From Treponema sp. UBA4873 (GTDB lineage Bacteria > Spirochaetota > Spirochaetia > Treponematales > Treponemataceae), in NCBI GenBank assembly GCA_002399405.1, contig DHDP01000014.1, positions 171,408-214,070 of the forward strand: a stretch of DNA of 42,663 bases. The letters run 5' to 3'. The number at the start of each line of letters is the position of its first letter. Positions within the stretch are counted from its first letter, which is position 1. Position numbers and translations under genes: made by a program. Shown here piece by piece: positions 23,597 to 32,327 of this stretch. The notes beneath the pieces were generated by a model, which made no database searches, was not told the DNA's origin, and was given only the letters and a program-made list of their open reading frames with translations.

Positions 23597-24555
23597 GCGC
23601 CGACAGCGCTGCTGTTGCAGCCGGCCTTAATAAGTTCGGGGTGATACTCGAAATGCATGTTGTCCCAGACAACCCATCGTCCGCCCCAGATAAAACCTTC
23701 GTCTTCAAACGCTTTTATCACAGGCTGCGGCGGCATCCAGCGGTCGGCCAGCGGAGTGAGCATCCACGTGTCGCCGTTTTTATCCTGCTCGTATTTCCAG
23801 TACAGAATCCTGCCGCCCCACCCTTTGGGCAGAATGTCTACCGCTATGCCGTAGCTGTGAAACGAACGGGAATCAGTGTCGCGCACCGGGCGCCACGCGT
23901 ACGAGTCGGCACTGAGCAGCGTATCGCAGAACGACGCAACGTCGGGATCGGTACGGGCCAGCCGTTTTATTTTCGCTTCCACGCGCATGAGCGGCTGTAT
24001 GATGCGTTCGTGAACTGTCGTCTGTCTGCCGAGAAACGTAATCGTCCTCAGATGGCTTTCCGTCTCATTACGGGTCGCTGCGTCGTAGATTGCGGAAAAC
24101 AGCGCCGTGCTTGTCGCCGCTCCGGCAGCACGCGAACTTTCTGAACTGTACGATTTAATATGTGCGATTTCTTCGGGCGAAAAACCGGCTGGGTCTTCGA
24201 GAACCCGCTCATACGGATACAGCACAAGCTGGAAATTTTTTTTCGCGGGCAGCTGCGGCGCGGTTATGTATCTGCCGCCCGCACGGTACAGTTTTGTCGT
24301 TTTTCCGTAACTCATGACGGAAAGGCACCAGTCGCCTTCGGACGGATCGTATTCCATGGTGAACCGCACGTCGGGATATGCCGATTTCAGCAGATGCAGT
24401 TCATTCATAGCGGGCAGGCTTTCCGTTGCCGCAAGAGCTGCGGAACCGGCCGGAGGAATAAACGGAATATACGGCTGCACTGCAGGCAGGACGCGTCCGC
24501 CGGCAAACCAGGAGAAAATCAGCAATGCGCAAATCAGGTTATTCCGAGGGTGCAT
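23590..24555 (-). CDS. M15-family (VanY-like) peptidase, exported
   Basis: A 321-residue protein with an N-terminal hydrophobic segment (about 7-28) for export or anchoring. The C-terminal domain is of the D,D-/L,D-carboxypeptidase M15 type. Zinc ligands lie in SFHSYGIAVDI (His and Asp) near 229-239 and MHFEYH near 300; the Glu of the EDEG stretch is the likely base. It probably trims peptidoglycan peptides. The central region (about 100-200) is family-specific and helical. It follows metY by 18 nt on the same strand and collides tail to tail with the methyltransferase gene (7-bp overlap). The ribosome site is poor. Confidence 0.85.
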   Translation of the reverse strand: MHPRNNLICALLIFSWFAGGRVLPAVQPYIPFIPPAGSAALAATESLPAMNELHLLKSAYPDVRFTMEYDPSEGDWCLSVMSYGKTTKLYRAGGRYITAPQLPAKKNFQLVLYPYERVLEDPAGFSPEEIAHIKSYSSESSRAAGAATSTALFSAIYDAATRNETESHLRTITFLGRQTTVHERIIQPLMRVEAKIKRLARTDPDVASFCDTLLSADSYAWRPVRDTDSRSFHSYGIAVDILPKGWGGRILYWKYEQDKNGDTWMLTPLADRWMPPQPVIKAFEDEGFIWGGRWVVWDNMHFEYHPELIKAGCNSSAVGAY

Positions 24556-24573
24556 CTTTTGTCTGCTGAAAAA

Positions 24574-25851
24574 TCAGACTGAGGAAAGTCCTCTGTCTAT
24601 GTCCGCAATGATGTCGTTCACGTTCTCAAGTCCGCATGAGAATCGTACCATGCCGCCGTCGATGCCCGCCGCGGCGAGCTGCTCGTCGGTAAGCTGACGG
24701 TGCGTCGACGACGCGGGATGGAGAACGCACGTGCGTATGTCGGCAACGTGCACTTCGTCGCTCGCAAGTTTGAGCGCGTCCATGAAGCGTACTGCCGCGG
24801 GCCGTCCGCCCTTTATGCTGATTGTGATTACGCCGCTCGTTCCGCCGGGAAGATATTTCTGTGCGAGCCGGTGGTACTTGTCGCCGGGAAGTCCCGGATA
24901 CGTGACCGACGCAATTTTTTCACTCTTCTGAAAATGCTGTGCGACTGCGAGCGCATTCTCACAGTACTGCTTCATGCGCACCGGCAGCGTCTCGAGGCCG
25001 AGGTTGAGCAGGAATGCAGATTGCGCGGCCGGATAGCAGCCGAAGTCGCGCATAAGCTGCGTGCGGACCTTTACAATGTACGCGGCCCTGCCGAAATCCT
25101 TCGTATATATGAGTCCGTGGTAGCTTTCGTCGGGTTCGACAAAATCCGCAAACGCGCCTGTCGCTGCATGCGCCGCGGCCCAGTCGAAATTTCCGCTGTC
25201 TACGATGGCGCCGCCGCACTGCACCGCGTGGCCGTCCATGTACTTCGTCGTCGAGTGGACAATAATGTCCGTGCCCCACTCGAACGGACGGCAGAGAACG
25301 GGCGTTGCGAATGTGTTGTCGACGATAAGGGGCACGTGTTTTTCGTGCGCGGCCTTCGCCCATGTTTCAAAATCAAATACGGTGAGCGCGGGATTCGCAA
25401 TCGTCTCGCCGAAAACGGCCTTCGTGTTCGGCTTGAACGCCCCGCAGATTTCATCGAACGAAGCGTCCGCGTCGACCCAGATGCATTCAATTCCGAGCTT
25501 CTTAAGCGTGAAGCCGAACAGATTGATTGTTCCGCCGTAAATTGAAGAGCTCGCAATGAAGCTGTCCCCTGCCGAACAGATGTTGAGAACGGCCAGAAGA
25601 GAAGCAGCCTGTCCGCTCGTCGTAAGCATGCAGCCCACGCCGCCTTCGAGCGCCGCTATTTTTTTCTCGACCGCATCGCACGTGGGATTCGCAAAACGCG
25701 AGTACATAAATTCAGTAGGTTTATCAAAAAGTGCCGCGACATGATCGCACGAATCAAACCGGTATGTCGTACTCTGTACGATAGGTACAACGCGGGGTTC
25801 TCCGTTCTTAGGTTCGTATCCCGCATGAAGACATTTCGTCTCTATTTCCAT
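24574..25851 (-). CDS. metY: O-acetylhomoserine sulfhydrylase (Cys/Met PLP enzyme)
   Basis: A 425-residue Cys/Met-metabolism PLP enzyme, close to the usual length of MetY. Cofactor Lys203 lies in HSTTKYMDGHA. SSSIYGGTINLF near 101-112 and the active-site loop SRFANPT near 51-57 match O-acetylhomoserine aminocarboxypropyltransferase, which makes homocysteine or methionine from O-acetylhomoserine and sulfide or methanethiol. A cystathionine-synthase or lyase role is less likely because of the long insertion after 220. GGGGA lies about six bases before the ATG. Its promoter carries a palindrome over the -35 box, which suggests repression. Confidence 0.88.
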   Translation of the reverse strand: MEIETKCLHAGYEPKNGEPRVVPIVQSTTYRFDSCDHVAALFDKPTEFMYSRFANPTCDAVEKKIAALEGGVGCMLTTSGQAASLLAVLNICSAGDSFIASSSIYGGTINLFGFTLKKLGIECIWVDADASFDEICGAFKPNTKAVFGETIANPALTVFDFETWAKAAHEKHVPLIVDNTFATPVLCRPFEWGTDIIVHSTTKYMDGHAVQCGGAIVDSGNFDWAAAHAATGAFADFVEPDESYHGLIYTKDFGRAAYIVKVRTQLMRDFGCYPAAQSAFLLNLGLETLPVRMKQYCENALAVAQHFQKSEKIASVTYPGLPGDKYHRLAQKYLPGGTSGVITISIKGGRPAAVRFMDALKLASDEVHVADIRTCVLHPASSTHRQLTDEQLAAAGIDGGMVRFSCGLENVNDIIADIDRGLSSV

Positions 25852-25886
25852 ATTTTTCCCCAGTAAAACAGCATCAGTATACCTGG

Positions 25887-25915
25887 ATTATATGGCAATC
25901 GGGCGTTTTGGGCAA
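25887..25915 (-). promoter_or_regulatory. Sigma70 promoter of metY
   Basis: On the minus strand TTGCCC (25915-25910), 17 bases, TATAAT (25892-25887). The -10 box is perfect. The leader of about 30 nt is too short for a riboswitch. Confidence 0.72.
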
Positions 25916-25928
25916 TGAAGCGCATTGC
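25912..25928. promoter_or_regulatory. Inverted repeat GCAATG-5-CATTGC over the metY -35 box
   Basis: A perfect 6-bp inverted repeat with a 5-nt centre overlaps four bases of the -35 hexamer. The position is typical of a repressor operator; the protein that would bind it is unknown. Confidence 0.55.
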
Positions 25929-26025
25929 AGAAGGTTCAGGGATATGCCCCCGCCCCCAATCAACACATCCGCAGGGTAGTATTGAGACTCTTATCGAACA
26001 AAACGGGATTGAGCGTACGTGCTGA

Positions 26026-27468
26026 TTACCGCACGGTGAGTCGGGGGACAGTGTCGATATGCCGCAGTTTATAATACGGGCTTATTTTCACGCAGCGGGA
26101 AAGGAGCCGGGCAGCATGAGAGCCGAGACGAGCGAACAGAGCGAAACCGAACCGGCGGAATCCGTATTCGGGGCCGAAGGTCCGCCCGATTTTCCAGCAC
26201 GACGTGTAGTCGTAAAAGCGCATCGACACAGTGAAGAATTCGTTCTGCAGTTCCCACGGAGTCATGTTCCGCGGCCTGAACGTGACGTTCATCATGTCGT
26301 ACTGCGTCCAGTCATGCGTGAGCAGCCGCCCTTCGTTCCTGAACTTTTCGTACACAGGAGTTCCCGGATACGGCGTAAGGACAGCGGGCTGCAGTTGATA
26401 TGCGCCGATCGACTTTGCGAATGCGGCGGCGGCCTCCATGTCGGCTTTCGTGTCTTCGTCGAGTCCGAGGACGATGCTCGCAATAAGCCTGATTTTATAT
26501 TTTCCGCACGCCTCCGCCGCGCGTTTTATGTTGCCGACGTTCTGACATTTGTGAATCGAGTCGAGCGCTTTCTGATTAAGCGACTCAATTCCGATGAGAA
26601 CGCGCGTGAGATGCGCGTCGTGAAGCAACTGAAGGAGTTCCGGATCGTCGGCAAGGTCCGTGCGTCCGAAAAAAAACGTTTCCTTAAACTGCAGATGCTC
26701 CGCAATCATCCGGCGGCAGATATCCTTCGCACGCTCTTTGTCGGCTGTAAAATTGTCGTCCTCGAAATTCATGTATTTGAAGCCGAGCTTTTTGTACATG
26801 CGTATTTCTTCCATCACATTGCCGACACTCCGCTGCCGGTACGGTGCGAACATCCGCGACGTCGTACAGAACGTGCAGCGGAACGGACAGCCCCGCGTCG
26901 TTAATATATTCGCGGCTCTGCACGGTGTCCTGAGTATCGAATAATCGGGAAACGGTGCGTCGTCGAGGTTTTTATACGCCGTCCCTTTCACGATTTTTTC
27001 AGTGCGCCGTCCCTCGACGACGTCGAGAATGACCGACTCGCCTTCTCCCGTAATGACCTGATCGGCATGCTGCGCCGCCTCGCAGGGAAGCATTGTCGCA
27101 TGCATGCCTCCAATCAGCACGCGTGCATGACCTTCTGCGTGTACGCGGTCGGCAAGCTCGTACGCCCTGTATGCGTTCGAGGACATTATTGAAAAACAAA
27201 ATATACCGGCGGACGGAATAAGTTTTTTATAATCGACGCGGCCGTTCAGTTCCTCGTACACTTCGACGTCATATCCTGCGCGGCGGAGAATTCCGCCCAG
27301 AATAAGCGGTCCCGTGATGGAATTCGACTGTCCGTACATTTTTCCGGCTGCACGGTATCCCCATAAACGGCGCATGAACGGAGCAGGCGTAATGAATATG
27401 ATTTTCGTTATCCGCCTCGACTGAATATGATATACTTGTAAAGTAAGGATTTTTCCGGCGGCTGCCAA
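26026..27468 (-). CDS. B12-binding-domain radical SAM enzyme
   Basis: A radical SAM enzyme with an N-terminal cobalamin-binding-like domain (roughly 20-160 of the open frame) and the cluster motif CPFRCTFC (Cys194, 198, 201), then a TIM barrel and a C-terminal helical extension. It resembles BchE-like and Elp3-fold enzymes that modify small molecules or lipids; the reaction is unknown. The start is unresolved: the frame opens at TTG 27468, whereas homology would begin near ITKIIFITP at about 27411, where GAGGCGG lies upstream but no ATG, GTG or TTG is present. It is divergent from a TetR gene; the gap between them is 44 nt at most. Confidence 0.8.
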   Translation of the reverse strand: MAAAGKILTLQVYHIQSRRITKIIFITPAPFMRRLWGYRAAGKMYGQSNSITGPLILGGILRRAGYDVEVYEELNGRVDYKKLIPSAGIFCFSIMSSNAYRAYELADRVHAEGHARVLIGGMHATMLPCEAAQHADQVITGEGESVILDVVEGRRTEKIVKGTAYKNLDDAPFPDYSILRTPCRAANILTTRGCPFRCTFCTTSRMFAPYRQRSVGNVMEEIRMYKKLGFKYMNFEDDNFTADKERAKDICRRMIAEHLQFKETFFFGRTDLADDPELLQLLHDAHLTRVLIGIESLNQKALDSIHKCQNVGNIKRAAEACGKYKIRLIASIVLGLDEDTKADMEAAAAFAKSIGAYQLQPAVLTPYPGTPVYEKFRNEGRLLTHDWTQYDMMNVTFRPRNMTPWELQNEFFTVSMRFYDYTSCWKIGRTFGPEYGFRRFGFALFARLGSHAARLLSRCVKISPYYKLRHIDTVPRLTVR

Positions 27469-27512
27469 TAACAGTTTTTAAAAAGTGTCAGGGTACCTGC
27501 AAAGAGGGAAAA

Positions 27513-28109
27513 ATGGAGCATCAGGAAAAAACAGCGAGACAGACTGAATCGGCGGAGGAACGTATAAACGACGCTCTTGTTAAACTTGTCCGTGTAAAGC
27601 AGTTCGAACATGTCACGGTGACCGAAATATGCAGACAGGCGCATACGAGCAGAATTACTTTCTACACTCACTTCGCGGACAAATACGCGCTTCTTAACAA
27701 GTATTTCAAATCGATGACGGGAGCGGCCGCAGAGACTTTCTTCCGTACGCAGAAAATCAACAATATAAAAAATAATCCTATACAAAGCTGGTGTAATTTT
27801 CTCGACGCTGTTCTCGGATTGAATAATAAGTACGGAGACGTATTGTCGCGCGCCGAATCCGGTGAAGATCCGTATTTATATTTCTGTTTTCACAGGGAGG
27901 TTCTCTGCAGCGTCAAGCAGTTTATTAAAAAAAACTGCGGCGTCCTGAAACCGAAATATTCTGTTGAACAGATTTCGAGCCTGCTTTGCGACGGTATGTG
28001 GGGCTTCATAGACGAAAGCAGGGCACAGCACATCCCGGAAACGGAAATCCGCAGGGAAGCGGAAGATTCCCTGCGGATTATACTCAACAGCAGATTATTT
28101 GCGGAATAA
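27513..28109 (+). CDS. TetR/AcrR-family transcriptional regulator
   Basis: A 198-residue regulator with an N-terminal HTH (about 17-63, including VTVTEICRQAHTSRITFYTHF) and an all-helical C-terminal ligand domain. AGAGGG precedes the ATG by five bases. It is divergent from the radical SAM gene and convergent with the GH3 gene (nine-nt gap), so its likely target is the shared upstream region with the radical SAM gene. Ligand unknown. Confidence 0.88.
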   Translation: MEHQEKTARQTESAEERINDALVKLVRVKQFEHVTVTEICRQAHTSRITFYTHFADKYALLNKYFKSMTGAAAETFFRTQKINNIKNNPIQSWCNFLDAVLGLNNKYGDVLSRAESGEDPYLYFCFHREVLCSVKQFIKKNCGVLKPKYSVEQISSLLCDGMWGFIDESRAQHIPETEIRREAEDSLRIILNSRLFAE

Positions 28110-28118
28110 CAATTTTCA

Positions 28119-29921
28119 TTACCACGAGAGGCCGTATCCGCGAGGATAGAGCGGCTGCGCCTTTCCCTGCGCGTAATTCGTATACGGCAGCTGCTCCGCC
28201 GACGAAGGCCAGTCGACCGGCAGTTTTCCCTGAGGTTTTACCGCGCCGCTCAGTATGTCCGCAACGCCGAATCCGCCTTCAGAGCCCGGCAGCCATGCCG
28301 CGACGACCGCGGCCGGTTTTTCCGCCATTCCGCCGAGAACGACGGGCCGTCCGCTCAGCACGACGAGGACGACGTTCTTGAACTGCTCCGAGACGCGCTC
28401 GTACACGGCTCTGTCATCCGAAGGAAGCAGGAGGTCCGGGGAGTCGCCCATTCCTTCCGCGTACGGACGTTCGGAAACGACTACGATGCACACCGCGGAA
28501 TCCTGATGTTTCCCGAATTTTCCGTCCGCGTCGTATGTGAGCGTCTTGTATTTCGCTGCGAGCGCTTCCCTTATCGTCGTTCCTTCCGTAATATCGCCTG
28601 CGCTTCCCTGCCATGTCATCGTCCAGCCGCCGCACTGGAGACCTATGTCGTCCGCGCCGCGGCCGCACAGATACACGTCCGCACCGTCTTTCAGAGGAAG
28701 CACCCCGCCGCTGTTTTTCAGCACGACGATAGATTCGTCCGCAGCCCTGCGTGCAAGCTGCAGATGTTCGGCGGAACGTACCGTCTGAATGTACGATTCG
28801 TCGCGATACGGATGTTCGAAAATGCCCGACTCGAATTTAACGCGGAGAATCCGGCTTACCGCATCGTCTATGCGCGCCTGCGGAATGTCGCCGGCGGAAA
28901 CCGCTTTTTTCACCGCATTAATAAATTTATCCGCATCGTACGGCACCATGTTCATATCGACGCCTGCGTTGACAGACTTTACGACCGCGTCGTAATAGTC
29001 GGAGGAAACCTGATCGATGCCGCCCCAGTCCGAGACGACGAAGCCCGTAAACCCGAGTTCCTTTTTCAGCACGTCGGTGAGCAGATACGAATCAGCGTGC
29101 AGTTTCGTTCCGTTCCACGAAGAGAAGGACGCCATGACGATGCGCACGCCGTTTTCAACAGCGGCTTTATAGGGCGGAAGATATGTCTTCCGGAGAAAAG
29201 CTTCGTCGCACCGGGTGTCTCCCTGATCGACAAGATAGTTTCCCGTCTTCGACGAACCGAATGCCGTTCCGCCGTCGCCGATATAATGTTTCGCCGTAGC
29301 GCGCATGCCGTCCACCGACTGGAATCCTTTAATAAAAGCGGAGCCCAGCCGCGCAGCGCCGTCGGGACTGCTGCCGAACGACTCGTACGAGCGTCCCCAC
29401 CGCGGTTCTTCGAGCACCGCAATGCACGGCGCGAACGTCCACGTTATGCCGGCAGCAGCAGTTTCCTCCGCAGAAGCGCGTCCGACTTTTTCCGCAAGTT
29501 CCGCATCGTCCGCAGCGCCGAGTCCGATGTTGTGCGGAAAAATCGTCGCATCGTGCAGATTGTTGTGGCCGTGCACGGAGTCAGTCCCGTATAAAATCGG
29601 AATGCCGAGCCGTGTGGACAGCGCCGCCTGCTGGTATGCATCGACCATTTTGCGCCATTCACCGACCGTGTTCGAACGCGGTGCGCCGCCGCCGCCCGAA
29701 AGAATGCTTCCGAGGAATTTCGACGAAACAAGTCCGGGACTTGCCGAATCTTTCGCAATTTGAGTCATCTGACCGATTTTTTCGTCAAGCGTCATCTGCT
29801 TAACCAGTATGCTCACCCGTTCTTCGACTGGAAGCGAAGCATTTTTATAAGAACCTTTTCCGTAACAGGCGGAAGTCATAAGAACGACTGCAAAAAGCAG
29901 CCATGTGTATATGCGTTTCAT
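28119..29921 (-). CDS. Glycoside hydrolase family 3 beta-glucosidase/glucanase, lipoprotein
   Basis: A 600-residue GH3 enzyme with a lipoprotein signal (lipobox TSAC, Cys at about 19). The N-terminal barrel holds ATAKHYIGDGGT near 205-216 and the nucleophile motif FVVSDWGG near 279-286; the second GH3 domain includes AARRAADESIVVLKNSGG near 388-405. Resembles plant/bacterial exo-1,3/1,4-beta-glucanases and beta-glucosidases. It would act outside the cytoplasm on beta-linked oligosaccharides. The start was moved to the ATG at 29921, where GAGG lies eight bases upstream; the in-frame GTG three codons earlier overlaps that site. Confidence 0.9.
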   Translation of the reverse strand: MKRIYTWLLFAVVLMTSACYGKGSYKNASLPVEERVSILVKQMTLDEKIGQMTQIAKDSASPGLVSSKFLGSILSGGGGAPRSNTVGEWRKMVDAYQQAALSTRLGIPILYGTDSVHGHNNLHDATIFPHNIGLGAADDAELAEKVGRASAEETAAAGITWTFAPCIAVLEEPRWGRSYESFGSSPDGAARLGSAFIKGFQSVDGMRATAKHYIGDGGTAFGSSKTGNYLVDQGDTRCDEAFLRKTYLPPYKAAVENGVRIVMASFSSWNGTKLHADSYLLTDVLKKELGFTGFVVSDWGGIDQVSSDYYDAVVKSVNAGVDMNMVPYDADKFINAVKKAVSAGDIPQARIDDAVSRILRVKFESGIFEHPYRDESYIQTVRSAEHLQLARRAADESIVVLKNSGGVLPLKDGADVYLCGRGADDIGLQCGGWTMTWQGSAGDITEGTTIREALAAKYKTLTYDADGKFGKHQDSAVCIVVVSERPYAEGMGDSPDLLLPSDDRAVYERVSEQFKNVVLVVLSGRPVVLGGMAEKPAAVVAAWLPGSEGGFGVADILSGAVKPQGKLPVDWPSSAEQLPYTNYAQGKAQPLYPRGYGLSW

Positions 29922-29939
29922 ATTCAGCACCTCATACTT

Positions 29940-29945
29940 ACTATA
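29940..29945 (-). promoter_or_regulatory. Extended -10 promoter element of the GH3 gene
   Basis: On the minus strand TGG followed by TATAGT forms an extended -10 element 18 bases before the start codon. There is no recognisable -35 hexamer at the usual distance. Confidence 0.4.
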
Positions 29946-30030
29946 CCAGAGGTACTTTCAAAACGCGAGGTATTTTTTTTCATAATAGTCGCCTTCTTTC
30001 ATTTTCACTGATAAACGGATATAGTACGGT

Positions 30031-30534
30031 ATGTTCATTACGCATCCGATCGAGCCTGTCTGGGACGAAAACAGCACCGTACTGATACTCGGAACAATGC
30101 CCTCTCCAAAATCGCGCGAAGCGGGATTTTATTATATGCACCCGCAGAACAGATTCTGGCCCGTGATTGCCGCTGTGACCGGCGGAACGCTTTTATATGC
30201 CAACGGCGAAGGTGAACGCGCCGTAGAGGAACGCCGCGAGCTCATCCTGCGCGCTCATCTTGCGCTGTGGGACGTGCTCGCAGGATGCGACATAACGGGC
30301 GCCGACGACGCGAGCATACGGAACGCCGTTCCGAACGATTTTTCCGGGGTACTTACCGGCTCGCATATTACGCGCATATACTGTACGGGTCGGACGGCAT
30401 GGAAATACTACACGAAACTGTGCGAACGGACAACGCATATTCCGGCAGTCTGCCTGCCGTCGACCAGCCCTGCAAATCAGGGAAGATGGCCGCTTGCAAA
30501 ACTGATTGAAGCCTACGGAGTACTAGTCGAATGA
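30031..30534 (+). CDS. DNA-deoxyinosine (hypoxanthine) glycosylase, UDG superfamily
   Basis: A 167-residue family-6-like UDG superfamily enzyme that excises hypoxanthine from DNA. Motif 1 LGTMPSPKS spans 21-29, followed by FYYMHPQNRFWP near 33-44, and the C-terminal DNA-intercalation loop is LPSTSPANQGRW near 142-153. Length fits the family. The start has no clear ribosome site, and a TATAGT at 30020-30025 ends only five bases before the ATG (weak -35 TTTCAT at 29997-30002), so the mRNA could be leaderless. Its stop overlaps the next gene by four bases. Confidence 0.88.
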   Translation: MFITHPIEPVWDENSTVLILGTMPSPKSREAGFYYMHPQNRFWPVIAAVTGGTLLYANGEGERAVEERRELILRAHLALWDVLAGCDITGADDASIRNAVPNDFSGVLTGSHITRIYCTGRTAWKYYTKLCERTTHIPAVCLPSTSPANQGRWPLAKLIEAYGVLVE

Positions 30535-31625
30535 AACATATACCGGGAAAGATTGCCTCCGCAATCCGCAGAAAAATAGACAAACAGGCAGTTGAAGAAG
30601 CTGAAAAGCTCGGGCAGCATGCAGACGGCAAAGACATACACAAAGTCGAAACAAATCTCGAAAAAATGAAACGCGGCCCGGTCGCAAAAATCTGGGACAT
30701 GGTTCAGACGCTGTGGAGCGCGTTCAAATCCCCCGTCGTTCCCGTTGAAACGAAAGTTATGATAATCGGAGGGCTGTTGTATCTTATAAACCCGATCGAC
30801 GTTGTTCCCGACACGTTCGGTCCCGCGGGTCTTCTCGACGATGCCGCGGTCATCGCGTTCATCTACGCACAATGCAAAGATCTTATCACAAAATTCATCC
30901 CGAAGGTAACGGAGCAGATAAAAACCGGCATACAGGAAGCGGGAGAGGCCGCGCGCGGACAAATCAGCCGGATAACGGAAGAAACCGTTTCCGACACAGT
31001 CGGCCGATCGTTCAAACTGTTCTGCAGGCGCATGTTTTTCAATTCGCTGCTCAAGCTTGCGCTGTTCACGTCATCAATGCTCCTTCTTTATTTTTCACGT
31101 CCCGGCAGGACCGCAGGCAAATACGCTGCGTCCGTTCTTCTCCTGGTTGCCGCCGCATGGTTCGCGGCAGCGCTCGTCTCGAACGTCGCCGCAGGAATCA
31201 GGATTCTTAATAAATTCATACCGATAATGAGACGGATAGACGCGCGCGAAAAGCAGGCGGGACTTTCGAAAAGCGGATACGAAAAACTGCGCTGGCAGGA
31301 CAGAGCGGCGGAAGCGTTATACACCGCATTCGCAGAACCTGCGCTGCCGGAACAGCAGAAAAAATGGAAGAAAGTCTACGCGTTCGTATTCCGCAGATGG
31401 AACGAAGGGAAGCTGCCCCGGTGGATTCCGGGCAAGCGCGCTATGGTCGATCACGTCTGGAATTCGCTCAAATTCCTCTCTTTTACGTTTATATTCGCGT
31501 TCTCGGGCTATCTGCTCGCATACAACCTGCTCGTCAAAGGACTGCTGATGCGCACCGCAACCGACTATACGCTTCTGCAGCTTCTGGCATATCCGTTCGT
31601 GTACACGGGTTCTCTGTGGAAATAA
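30531..31625 (+). CDS. DUF1232 (YkvA-like) membrane protein
   Basis: A 364-residue protein with a DUF1232/YkvA motif, GGLLYLINPIDVVPDTFGPA near 84-103, then helical segments. Predicted membrane spans lie near 178-195, 203-225 and 310-335. Function of the family is unknown. GGAG lies ten bases before the ATG, which overlaps the glycosylase stop (ATGA), so the two are translationally coupled. A TetR regulator follows 10 nt later. Confidence 0.8.
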   Translation: MKHIPGKIASAIRRKIDKQAVEEAEKLGQHADGKDIHKVETNLEKMKRGPVAKIWDMVQTLWSAFKSPVVPVETKVMIIGGLLYLINPIDVVPDTFGPAGLLDDAAVIAFIYAQCKDLITKFIPKVTEQIKTGIQEAGEAARGQISRITEETVSDTVGRSFKLFCRRMFFNSLLKLALFTSSMLLLYFSRPGRTAGKYAASVLLLVAAAWFAAALVSNVAAGIRILNKFIPIMRRIDAREKQAGLSKSGYEKLRWQDRAAEALYTAFAEPALPEQQKKWKKVYAFVFRRWNEGKLPRWIPGKRAMVDHVWNSLKFLSFTFIFAFSGYLLAYNLLVKGLLMRTATDYTLLQLLAYPFVYTGSLWK

Positions 31626-31635
31626 TAATTTTAAG

Positions 31636-32208
31636 ATGGCAAACTCAAGCATAACGAAAGAAGCCCTCGCGGCTTCCCTAAAAAAACTCATGATGACTCA
31701 TCCGCTCACTGAAATTCACATTCAGATGATAACTGACGACTGCGGCGTAACGCGCCACACATTCTACACTCATTTTCAGAACATATACGACCTGCTCGGC
31801 TGGCTGTACGAACACGAACTGATTGAGGATCTTGAAAAATGCTGCAACTACGCAAAGTGGCGCGACGGCGTTCTGCTTGTGCTCAACTATACGCTGAAAA
31901 ACAGGACAATCTGCCTTAACACATTCAACTCGATGGGACGCGATCACCTTGAAATGTTTTTGTACAATACGTTTTCCCACGTGTTCAACGGTATCATCTC
32001 GGACCTGACTGCGGACTTGCTGGTCGATGAAAAAATAAAGCAGGAGATAGGCGATTTCTACGCGAGCGCGATCATAGGCGTGTTCACCGGCTGGCTAAAA
32101 AAAGACATGGCGGAATCCCCCGAAACAGTTGCGGACTGGATAGAACAGATGGTCAGGGGAAATATTGTGCGCATACTTTCCGAGCACAACAAAAAGAAGA
32201 CGAAATAA
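31636..32208 (+). CDS. TetR/AcrR-family regulator adjacent to oleate hydratase
   Basis: A 190-residue TetR protein with an HTH near 8-55 (IQMITDDCGVTRHTFYTHF) and a C-terminal helical domain of the type often called TetR_C_7. It lies 119 nt upstream of oleate hydratase on the same strand, so it may regulate that gene in response to fatty acids; this is inferred from position. No strong ribosome site precedes the ATG. Confidence 0.85.
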   Translation: MANSSITKEALAASLKKLMMTHPLTEIHIQMITDDCGVTRHTFYTHFQNIYDLLGWLYEHELIEDLEKCCNYAKWRDGVLLVLNYTLKNRTICLNTFNSMGRDHLEMFLYNTFSHVFNGIISDLTADLLVDEKIKQEIGDFYASAIIGVFTGWLKKDMAESPETVADWIEQMVRGNIVRILSEHNKKKTK

Positions 32209-32293
32209 TTTTCACACTTCCGGCGGACTGTTACATTTTTACACAGCTGTGCAAAGCTGTTCATTTACGGAACCGGAATCCCTGCATATCTTG

Positions 32294-32315
32294 AAAAGGA
32301 AATCGAATTCCTTTT
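32294..32315 (+). promoter_or_regulatory. Inverted repeat abutting the ohyA ribosome site
   Basis: AAAAGGAA (32294-32301), a 6-nt centre, and TTCCTTTT (32308-32315) form a perfect 8-bp palindrome that ends directly before GGAGG (32316-32320). It could be a TetR operator or an RNA hairpin that affects ribosome access. A weak promoter (TTTACG 32264-32269, TATCTT 32287-32292) would place the start of transcription inside it. Confidence 0.5.
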
Positions 32316-32327
32316 GGAGGTATACAA

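Noticed and set aside
25852..26025. SAM riboswitch upstream of metY
   Set aside because: The leader from the good promoter is about 30 nt, too short for any known SAM riboswitch.
28506..29594. 362-codon open frame antisense to the GH3 gene
   Set aside because: A shadow of a GC-rich gene; the sense strand has the full GH3 motif set and a lipoprotein signal.
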